From Nocardioides agariphilus (lineage in GTDB: Bacteria; Actinomycetota; Actinomycetes; Propionibacteriales; Nocardioidaceae): a DNA stretch of 56,508 nucleotides. Each line of letters begins with the position of its first letter. Within the stretch, counting starts at the first letter, position 1. The position numbers and the translations under genes are program-made. This document shows positions 16,442 through 23,155 of this stretch, one piece after another. Under the pieces are notes generated by a model. The model did no database searches. It saw nothing but the letters and a program-made list of their open reading frames with translations, and was not told where the DNA came from. Where the stretch lies: NCBI RefSeq assembly GCF_015352445.1, contig NZ_JADKPO010000028.1:1-56508 (forward strand), in the 5' to 3' direction.

Positions 16442-18112
16442 ATGGGCGGCTCCGGGGTGCAGTTCACCGAGACGATGCGGGGCTTCGCATCCACCTCGGC
16501 CCTCGAGGACTACTCCGAAGGATTCGAGCGCGGCCGGGCCGACGACTCTCCGCTGGAGTTCACCGTCACCGTCAAGGCCGACGACGTCGACCGGCTCGTC
16601 GACGAGCGCGAGCACGAGGCGGAGCTCACCGGCACGGTAACGGCTCCCGCCCTGTCCCCCACGCCCATGAGAGTCGAGGGCGGGCGCTTCAACCTGCTGG
16701 TCCGCGATGCCGAGCACGCCGGCGAGCGTCAGATGGTCTACTCGATGCCGATGGTGGCCGACGACGGACGGCACTACTTCCTCGAGGGCTACAAGCAGAT
16801 CGCGAACGACGACGGGCTGGACCTCTGGAAGGACACCACGACCCTCTACGTCACCGTGCACGAGGGTGACCAGAGCGGGCCGGTCGCAGCCAAGGGGATC
16901 GTCACCATCCACCTGGCCGACTTCGCCAAGCAGCTGACCACGATGAAGGGCATCGGGGGCGGCCCTCTCGACAAGCTGGGCGCCCTGGCCAAGTTCGGCC
17001 GGATGTTCGCCGGCTCGCTCAACGAGACCTTCGGCGGTGTCTTCGCCCGGCCGAGCGACTTCAACCCCGACGCTCCCCCGCGCGAGCACCGGGCGCTGCG
17101 CCTGCCACCGGCCGAGGTGCGCTTCTTCCGCACCGACGACGACGTCGAGCTGCGGCTCACGCGCTTCGACGGTGGTGGCAAGGGCCCGGTGATCCTCAGC
17201 CCGGGGTTCGGCACGTCGGCCCAGGCCTACCTGCTCGACACCACCGACACCAGCTACCCGGAGTACCTCGTCGAACACGGCTACGACACCTGGATCCTCG
17301 ACTACCGCGCTAGTCCCGCGCTCGAGTCGGGGTCGACACAGTTCACCCTTGACGACATCGCGGCCTACGACTACCCCGCCGCCGTCGCCCAGGTGCGTGA
17401 GGTCACCGGAGCCGAGTCCGTGCAGGTGATGGCTCACTGCATCGGTTCGCTGACGTTCTTGATGGCACTGGCACTCGGGCTCGAGGGAGTGCGCCACGGC
17501 ATCGCGTCGCAGGTCACCTTCCACCCGCGTGCCGGCGCGCTCAACGAGCTGCGTTCGGGCATCTACGCCGGCGACGCGATCCAGGCGCTGGGCATCGACA
17601 CCCTCACCACCGACCGCGACGACCTCTCGTGGGGCGAGAGGCTGTACGAGCGGGCACTGCAGGTCTATCCGTCCGGTGACGAGCCGTGCGGGTTGCCGTT
17701 CTGCCGGCGGGTGATGTTCATGTACGGCGAGGTCTACGACCACGACCGCCTCAACGACGCCACCCACGAGCACCTGCACGAGGTGTTCGGCGTGGCGAAC
17801 ATGACGACGTTCCGCCAGATCACCCGCATCCTGCGCGAGGGTCACGCCGTGACGGCCGACGGTCGAGATGCCTACCTGCCGGCTACCGACAACCTGCGGC
17901 TGCCGATCTCGTTCCTGCACGGGGAGAACAACCGGCTGTTCAAGCCGGAGGGCAGCCTGTTGACCTACGACTACCTGCGCGAGGCCAACGGGCCCGACCT
18001 CTACACCCGCACGGTCATCCCGGACTACTCGCACATGGACCTGTTCATCGGCAAGGACGCCGCGCGCGACGTCTACCCCGTCATCACAGCCGAGCTCGAC
18101 CGCTTCAACTAA
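16442..18112 (+). CDS. Alpha/beta hydrolase with N-terminal accessory domain and Cys nucleophile
   Basis: A 556-residue protein. Residues 1-200 are the same accessory domain as the C-terminus of the GMC oxidase (FTETMRGF, DDVDRLVDE, GRFNLLVRD, DTTTLYVTV, DFAKQLTTM). Residues 215-556 are an alpha/beta hydrolase: LSPGFGTSAQAYL gives the oxyanion side, VMAHCIGSL (about 329-337) the nucleophile elbow, LHGENNRLF the acid position and DYSHMDLFIG the His (about 531). The elbow has Cys333 where most esterases have Ser, as in PHA synthases and dienelactone hydrolase. ATG at 16442 is chosen; in-frame GTGs at 16430 and 16436 are alternatives. A role in hydrolysing or transferring lipid acyl groups beside the GMC oxidase is inferred. 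Confidence 0.82.
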   Translation: MGGSGVQFTETMRGFASTSALEDYSEGFERGRADDSPLEFTVTVKADDVDRLVDEREHEAELTGTVTAPALSPTPMRVEGGRFNLLVRDAEHAGERQMVYSMPMVADDGRHYFLEGYKQIANDDGLDLWKDTTTLYVTVHEGDQSGPVAAKGIVTIHLADFAKQLTTMKGIGGGPLDKLGALAKFGRMFAGSLNETFGGVFARPSDFNPDAPPREHRALRLPPAEVRFFRTDDDVELRLTRFDGGGKGPVILSPGFGTSAQAYLLDTTDTSYPEYLVEHGYDTWILDYRASPALESGSTQFTLDDIAAYDYPAAVAQVREVTGAESVQVMAHCIGSLTFLMALALGLEGVRHGIASQVTFHPRAGALNELRSGIYAGDAIQALGIDTLTTDRDDLSWGERLYERALQVYPSGDEPCGLPFCRRVMFMYGEVYDHDRLNDATHEHLHEVFGVANMTTFRQITRILREGHAVTADGRDAYLPATDNLRLPISFLHGENNRLFKPEGSLLTYDYLREANGPDLYTRTVIPDYSHMDLFIGKDAARDVYPVITAELDRFN

Positions 18113-18144
18113 CCCCGCCACTGCGACACCACCTTGGGAGCACG

Positions 18145-19569
18145 ATGACGCACCCGTCCATGGAGGACCTGTTCTCCTACCCGCTCATGTCAGCCCTGAC
18201 CGAGCGCCGTACCCGTCGTGTCCCGCGCGGCTTCTCGATCAACGCCGGACCGCTCACGCACGAGAGCCACAACGACCCCTCGCCGCTCACGCCGCTCGAG
18301 GAAGCCATCCTGGTCACCTGCATCACCGGGATCACCGGGGTCACCACGCATGACGGACCGCTCACCAAGCCCGACGGCAGTCCCGAGCTCGGCACGCCGT
18401 TCCTCAACGTCCTCGCGCGCACCGGCAGCAGCGCCGACAACTGCCAGGCGACGCACTTCTTCATGATCAACGACGACGGCATCTTCCTGCTGCGCCACCC
18501 GACCGGCGCCGCTGCCCTCGAGGCGCTGAAGGCCCGGCCGCGCAAGTGGTCGGAGTGGACCGACGACGACTGGCTCAGCTACGCCGAGCAGTGCAAGGTG
18601 CGCATCTCCGACAAGCGGCTCAGCTTCCCGCGGGAGTGGCCCTACTACCTCGGCTGGAACGCCCAGGCCTCCAACGTCCCCGGCACCACGCTCTTCTACC
18701 CCGTGGTCGACTGCACCTGGCAGTACATCAACGCGTTGCTGATCATCGCCAACGAGCCCGACGGCAAGCGCTCGATCTTCGTCGACGACTGGCGGCCCTT
18801 CAAGCCGAAGGGTCCCGTCGAGTGGGTGGCCAAGCTAGCCGGGGCCGTCGGCCTGGCGGAGAAGGTGCCGTACCAGCCGATCGGCGGCCTGAAGTACGTG
18901 CGCAACAAGTTCGTCACCAAGGACAACGTGGTCCCGCTCGGGTTCGGGCACACGCTGCGCACCGACTACGAGGCGTTCTTCTACTTCCAGAACCTGATGC
19001 TGCTCGGCCAGGCGATGGGCCTCGGCGGCTGGATCCACGGCGCCGTGTTCACGCCGTACATCTGGCAGAAGGAGCCCGCCAAGGACTGGCACGGCCTCGG
19101 GTTCCGGATGGAGGAGGCCAAGGTCCTCAAGCCCTGGGCACCGGTCCCGGCATCGCAGGCCAACCCCGTCGGCATCGACGGGGTGCTCGAAGGTCTGACA
19201 CCGCCGTACGTGAAGTCGATGGACGAGGCCGTCGACAAGGTGATGGACATGAAGTACAGCGCCTCGGGCTCGGCCTACGGCAACTCCGAGGTCTGGTCGA
19301 GCCCCTACCGCAACAAGGCGGACGCGCAGGCCTACGTCGACAAGGGCACCCGGATCGGTCCGAAGCAGGTCCAGTTCGTCAAGGACGCCTGCAACTACAT
19401 CTACGAGACCTACGGCCGGTTCCCTGCCCACGTCGACGCGTTCTACGCCTCCGGCATGTGGCTGCAGTTCTCCCACCTCGAGATGGAGTACTACGACCGC
19501 TTCTTCGACCCGTCCCTGTACACCCGCCAGGCCGCCCACGACGGCCTGTGGCATCCCCCGACCGGCTGA
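18145..19569 (+). CDS. Nitroreductase-like flavoprotein (tentative)
   Basis: A 474-residue protein, 32 bases after the hydrolase and probably in its operon. It is not firmly recognised. Two segments recall nitroreductase-fold proteins: ERRTRRVPRGFSIN followed by PLTPLEEAILV near the N-terminus, and FFYFQNLMLLGQAMGLGGWI (about 277-296), like the helix that precedes the flavin site in that fold. It lacks a signal peptide and membrane helices and is rich in Trp and Tyr. The last 24 codons plus the stop region recur as a fragment at 20380. GGGAG stands 7 bases before the ATG. It could be a redox partner of the oxidase/hydrolase pair, but no reaction can be named. Confidence 0.6.
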   Translation: MTHPSMEDLFSYPLMSALTERRTRRVPRGFSINAGPLTHESHNDPSPLTPLEEAILVTCITGITGVTTHDGPLTKPDGSPELGTPFLNVLARTGSSADNCQATHFFMINDDGIFLLRHPTGAAALEALKARPRKWSEWTDDDWLSYAEQCKVRISDKRLSFPREWPYYLGWNAQASNVPGTTLFYPVVDCTWQYINALLIIANEPDGKRSIFVDDWRPFKPKGPVEWVAKLAGAVGLAEKVPYQPIGGLKYVRNKFVTKDNVVPLGFGHTLRTDYEAFFYFQNLMLLGQAMGLGGWIHGAVFTPYIWQKEPAKDWHGLGFRMEEAKVLKPWAPVPASQANPVGIDGVLEGLTPPYVKSMDEAVDKVMDMKYSASGSAYGNSEVWSSPYRNKADAQAYVDKGTRIGPKQVQFVKDACNYIYETYGRFPAHVDAFYASGMWLQFSHLEMEYYDRFFDPSLYTRQAAHDGLWHPPTG

Positions 19570-19586
19570 GCCAGGGATGGCCAGGG

Positions 19587-19739
19587 CTACCTGCGCAGGC
19601 TCGGCGGGATCGGCGCCTTCAGCACCAGGGCCAGCAGGAAGAACCAGATCAGCGTCTCCCAAGGGCCGAACCCACGCAGGGTGAGCAGCAACCCGACCAG
19701 GACGATCACGCCGATGGCTCTGATCTGCCAGGGCTTCAC
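19587..19739 (-). CDS. 50-residue membrane miniprotein, coupled to secreted-protein gene
   Basis: Reads MKPWQIRAIGVIVLVGLLLT then LRGFGPWETLIWFFLLALVLKAPIPPSLRR (in two parts): two hydrophobic helices with basic ends. GTG start at 19739 overlaps the TGA of the upstream gene (GTGA), with GGAG ahead. The overlap and clean hydrophobic pattern make this a real gene although it is short. Function unknown; compare the similar pair at 20539/20739. Confidence 0.6.
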   Translation of the reverse strand: MKPWQIRAIGVIVLVGLLLTLRGFGPWETLIWFFLLALVLKAPIPPSLRR

Positions 19740-20180
19740 GCATCAGCTCCAGTCAGGCTGTCCGTCCACGTTCCGTCATGGTGAACGACCAGGCCGTTGG
19801 TCGGGTACCAGATGCCGATGCAGCCAACCTTGAGCACGCAGTTCTCGAACGAGCCCTTGCGAAAGTGCCGGTACCCGCTGTGGGCCCCGAACCCCCAGTC
19901 GTACGCGCCGACGATCCGTCTGATGGTGCCCCGCCAGTACATCTGGGCCGCCGTGCTGAAGTCCCACGCGGTCTGGATGTCGTAGGTCGTGCGAACCGAC
20001 CTTGTCCAGCACCAGTGAAGGCTGGACTGCGTCCTGCGTATCGCTGGCCGCTGCCTCAGCCTGAGCCCGCGGCGAGCCGTAGGACGCGGAGGGCACGAGC
20101 ACGATGGCTGACGTCGTGGCGGTGAGGAGAGCAGCAAGGAGCGCCACCACCGGAGTGGCCCGCGAGACCTTCTTGGACAT
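19736..20180 (-). pseudogene. Secreted protein gene with apparent frameshift
   Basis: An ATG at 20180 (GGAAGG ahead) begins MSKKVSRATPVVALLAALLT plus TTSAIVLVPSASYGS, a clear signal peptide, but this frame loses sense after LVLDKVGS. In the next frame the sense-like sequence continues VRTTYDIQTAWDFSTAAQMY, WRGTIRRIVGAYDWGFGAHSG, ending GTWTDSLTGADA. The shift lies near 19995-20010. The C-terminal half is Trp/Tyr-rich with two Cys (ENCVLKVGC). Either a recent frameshift or a base-calling error. The stop overlaps the membrane miniprotein start, so in the intact ancestor the two were coupled. Confidence 0.6.
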
Positions 20181-20538
20181 GTCATCGTGCCTTCCAGAAG
20201 GAGATTCAAGACATCCATGTTCTTGGACTACGAAGCCAAGCATGTCCAGAAGGGTGCGTCGACCTTCGCGGGCGCTACTGCGAGGTCTGTTCCCAAAACG
20301 TTGAACCTTCTGGAAATCTCCACCAAGACAGGGCGCGGTTGGCTGGATGAGGCCGCGACCTAAGGCCGGTTGCCTGCCCATGGAGTACTACGACCGCTTC
20401 TTCGACCCGTCCCTCTACACCCGCCAGGCCGCCCACGACGGCCTGTGGCACGGGTAGCGGTCGCAGCGCACAGATGCTGTCCGAGTCTGCGACGAGCCAG
20501 GTGCGTCGCAGGCTCGGACATCTTGCCCTCTCGCCCAG
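20181..20538. other. Gene-poor stretch with decayed duplicate
   Basis: No convincing gene. It holds the decamer CCTTCTGGAA twice in inverted orientation (20192-20201 and 20306-20315), a possible operator pair upstream of the frameshifted secreted-protein gene, and the fragment at 20364-20458 described separately. Confidence 0.5.
20364..20458 (+). pseudogene. Duplicated 3' fragment of the 18145-19569 gene with internal deletion
   Basis: 20380-20450 matches 19483-19553 over 71 bases with one mismatch, encoding MEYYDRFFDPSLYTRQAAHD then GLWH. The preceding GGCCGGTTGCCTGCCCA (20364-20380) matches 19414-19430 with one change, so 52 bases present in the gene are missing here. The frame ends in TAG at 20456-20458. 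It is the remnant of a second copy of the gene or of a duplicated segment. Confidence 0.88.
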
Positions 20539-20745
20539 TCATCCGACCGGGGAGCGCCCACGCCTCCGACGCCACCAGGCGATGACCTGACCGGTCGTGG
20601 CCGCGAGGGCGATCCCGGCACCCAGGAGCCAGTCGCGGGCGCGCGGGTGACCGTCCGATGCCACGAGCATCGCCGCGCCGAGGATCGCCCACGTGCTCAG
20701 CACCATGACGGCCGCTCTTGTCGGGCTGGACACAGCAGTCAGCAC
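20539..20745 (-). CDS. 68-residue two-helix membrane protein, coupled to secreted-protein gene
   Basis: From GTG at 20745, overlapping the upstream stop by 7 bases (GTGCTGA). The sequence has two helices: AAVMVLSTWAILGAAMLVAS and WLLGAGIALAATTGQVIAWW, and a very basic end RRRRGRSPVG. Function unknown. It pairs with a secreted protein exactly as the miniprotein at 19587 does. Confidence 0.6.
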   Translation of the reverse strand: MLTAVSSPTRAAVMVLSTWAILGAAMLVASDGHPRARDWLLGAGIALAATTGQVIAWWRRRRGRSPVG

Positions 20746-21221
20746 CCTTCGGTCTTCCACCAGAATGCGCCGCCGCTGAACAGGTAGGGGAAGTGCAGCT
20801 CGACGCACCGTCCCCTGGCCGCAGCGGAGGTGAAGCTGCGGTCGAGCAGGTAGGCGTAGACCGACACGAGCGCCGTGCAGCCGACGATGCCCACGCCAGA
20901 CGGCAGCTTGCTGCACATGTGGGACGCCCAGGAGACCACACCGATCAGTCCGGGGCCGGCCAGGGCCGCAACAGCCCGGGTCTCCCGCTTGGTGAACTTG
21001 ACGCAGACGTGGGTGTAGAAGTCACACATGAATGCGCGCGCCCTGCGCGCAAGCAACGTGTCGCCGTCGAACGCTGCGTCAAGCACCTGGACGGGTCGCC
21101 ACGTGTCGTGCTCGACGAGCCGGCTGACAGGGTCGCTCGGCTCGACTGCCGACGCAGTCGCGGTGGTGCTCCCCAAGACTCCGAGAATCGCGGCGAAGAG
21201 TGCCGCCGTCTTGTACCTCAA
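20739..21221 (-). CDS. Secreted Cys-containing protein of unknown family
   Basis: A TTG start at 21221 follows AAGGAGG by 4 bases and gives 160 residues: MRYKTAALFAAILGVLGSTT with ATASA cleavage region, then a mature domain. This has FMCDFYTHVCVKFTKRETRA (part), a Gly/Ala-rich hydrophobic segment with Cys (SHMCSKLPSGVGIVGCTALV) and a final GRCVELHFPYLFSGG...WWKTEGC. Six Cys suggest disulphides. The central Gly-rich helix could insert in a membrane. A longer upstream frame exists but lacks a ribosome site and would bury the signal peptide. Confidence 0.65.
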   Translation of the reverse strand: MRYKTAALFAAILGVLGSTTATASAVEPSDPVSRLVEHDTWRPVQVLDAAFDGDTLLARRARAFMCDFYTHVCVKFTKRETRAVAALAGPGLIGVVSWASHMCSKLPSGVGIVGCTALVSVYAYLLDRSFTSAAARGRCVELHFPYLFSGGAFWWKTEGC

Positions 21222-21369
21222 GCTTCCTCCTTCGGATCGGTCGCCAGGCTCTGGCAACGAGAGGAAGCATGGAGCGAAACGAGTCGCCCCCGTCGGGTCG
21301 GTCGCGCAATCTGTGGATAGACCGCCTCGACACCGACTCGCTCCGCTCACACGGGCAACCAGCCAGTGC

Positions 21370-22251
21370 CTACACGTACTCGATGAAGAACGACACGACG
21401 TCGTCGAGGTGATCATTGATGTAGTGGTAGCCCTCGTACCTTCCGGTGGACGGATACCTGATGAGGGGCTGGACTCGAGGCGTTGCGGCGACCATGGCCT
21501 CGACGTCGGACATGGTGCCCCAGGGGTCGCCGGTGCCCTGGACGTAGGAGCACATCGTGGTCGTCAGGAGCCTTGCAGCGATCGAGGGATCAGCCTTGCT
21601 GGGCAGCGGGGCCCGCAGCGCGGCGTACGACCAGTCGGTCGGCCGGACCACTGCTGAGCCGAGCGTCCTGCCCAGCTGGTCCTTGCCGAACCGCGAGATG
21701 TAGGTGCCTGCCCGGTTGGGCTGGATGAGCAGCATCGCCGGGAGGGGCTGGCAGTACGGCGCCGCCTCGAGGGCCGTGTTGCCGCCCATGGAGGTGCCCA
21801 GTACTCCGATCCGGACGGGGTCGACGTCCGTGCGCGTGCGCAGGTAGGACATCGCACCGAGCAGGTCGCGGCCCTCCCAGGCTCCGAAGGTCATCGGGAA
21901 GCGCCGACCGCTCTGCCCGTGGTTGCTGAGGTCGAAGCTCAGCACATGCAACCCCGCGTCGTGCAGGGCCCGCATCATCGGCAGGAAGTCGACGTCGCGG
22001 TCGGTCCAGGGCACCTGGCCGGCGACGTTGCCGGCGCGGTTCCACAGCCAGCCGTGCACGACGACGACCGCCGGCCCGCGAGTCTTGCGGGTCCTGCCCG
22101 GGATGAACCACCCCTCGAGCGGCACGCCGTCGCTGGCATGGAAGGAGACGTCCTCGTGGGCGAGGCCGACGTCTGCCGGGTTGCGTGTGATCGGCTGACG
22201 CTGCCCGATCACCATCAACTTGACCAGCTCGACCGATCGAGGCAGCTTCAT
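21370..22251 (-). CDS. Alpha/beta hydrolase, second of a tandem pair
   Basis: A 293-residue hydrolase: VVVHGWLWNRAGNVAGQVPW (oxyanion side), DLSNHGQSG, nucleophile elbow IGVLGTSMGGNTA (Ser at about 167), and VQGTGDPWGTM for the acid. The expected His is probably in TGRYEGYHYINDH. About half of the residues match the neighbour at 22280, so they arose by tandem duplication. It is the last gene of the heme-dioxygenase/P450 operon, 28 bases after its paralogue. Likely an esterase or lipase-type enzyme; substrate unknown. Confidence 0.85.
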   Translation of the reverse strand: MKLPRSVELVKLMVIGQRQPITRNPADVGLAHEDVSFHASDGVPLEGWFIPGRTRKTRGPAVVVVHGWLWNRAGNVAGQVPWTDRDVDFLPMMRALHDAGLHVLSFDLSNHGQSGRRFPMTFGAWEGRDLLGAMSYLRTRTDVDPVRIGVLGTSMGGNTALEAAPYCQPLPAMLLIQPNRAGTYISRFGKDQLGRTLGSAVVRPTDWSYAALRAPLPSKADPSIAARLLTTTMCSYVQGTGDPWGTMSDVEAMVAATPRVQPLIRYPSTGRYEGYHYINDHLDDVVSFFIEYV

Positions 22252-22279
22252 GGAGCGATCATGGCACCGGCACAGCGGT

Positions 22280-23155
22280 CTACAGATACTCCCTGAAGTA
22301 GGCCGCGACGTCGTCGGCCTGCTCGGTGACGTAGCGGTACCCCTCGTACCTCCCGGTGCTCGGGTACTTCACCAGCGGCAGCACCTTCGGCGAGCGGTCC
22401 ACGAAGGACTGCACGATGTCCATCGAGCCCCACGGGTCGCCGGTGCCTTGGACGTACTTCTGCTGGGTGTCGGTGAGGCGAGCGGCGTAGACCCCAGGGT
22501 CGATGGTGCTCGGACGCGGCGCCCGGGCGGCGAGGTAGGACACGTCCACCATCGGCAGGCTGGCAGACCCGATCTTGCCCATCACATCGGCGGCGAACGC
22601 TGCGGAGAACTTGTACGGCATGGTCGGCTGCACGAGCAGCATCGCCTTGATCGGCAGGCACTCCACCGCCCCGATGAGCGCGATGTTGCCTCCCATGGAC
22701 GTGCCGACCACGCCGATCCGTGAGCCGTCGACGTCGGCCCGGGTGCGCAGGTACCTCACCGCACCCACGAAGTCGCGAGCCTCGAACGGACCGAAGGTCA
22801 AGGGCAGCCTGCGGCCGCTCTCACCGTGGTTGCTGAGGTCGAAGAGCAGCACGTTGAACCCGGCGTCGTGCAGTGCCTTGGTCGGCGGCAGGAAGTCGAC
22901 GTCGCGGTCGGTGAACGGCACCCGCCCTGCGACGTTGCCCATCCGGTTCCAGAGCCAGCCGTGCACGAACAGGACCGTCGGGGCAGGGCCCTCTCCTCCT
23001 GCCGGGATGAACCAGCCCTTGAGGCCGACGCCGTCGGTCGAGGTGAAGGCGACGTCCTCGAAGGCCAAGCCGGCCTCAGCCGGCGAGCGGGTCACGGGCA
23101 GGCGCGCACCGACCACCATCAGCTTGGTCAGCACCATCAGCCGCGGCGCCTTCAT
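22280..23155 (-). CDS. Alpha/beta hydrolase, first of a tandem pair
   Basis: A 291-residue hydrolase like its neighbour: FVHGWLWNRMGNVAGRVPF, DLSNHGESGRRLPLTFGPFE, elbow IGVVGTSMGGNIA, and VQGTGDPWGSM. At the C-terminus it has STGRYEGYRYV where the paralogue has GYHYI, so the usual catalytic His is not evident. Its ATG overlaps the P450 stop by 4 bases (ATGA), placing it firmly in the same operon. Hydrolysis of an oxidised lipid ester, or lipid release, is inferred from context only. Confidence 0.85.
   Translation of the reverse strand: MKAPRLMVLTKLMVVGARLPVTRSPAEAGLAFEDVAFTSTDGVGLKGWFIPAGGEGPAPTVLFVHGWLWNRMGNVAGRVPFTDRDVDFLPPTKALHDAGFNVLLFDLSNHGESGRRLPLTFGPFEARDFVGAVRYLRTRADVDGSRIGVVGTSMGGNIALIGAVECLPIKAMLLVQPTMPYKFSAAFAADVMGKIGSASLPMVDVSYLAARAPRPSTIDPGVYAARLTDTQQKYVQGTGDPWGSMDIVQSFVDRSPKVLPLVKYPSTGRYEGYRYVTEQADDVAAYFREYL

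Noticed and set aside
20192-20315. CCTTCTGGAA present twice in inverted orientation as an operator pair
   Set aside because: Ten bases 100 bases apart can recur by chance; kept only as a note in the intergenic entry.
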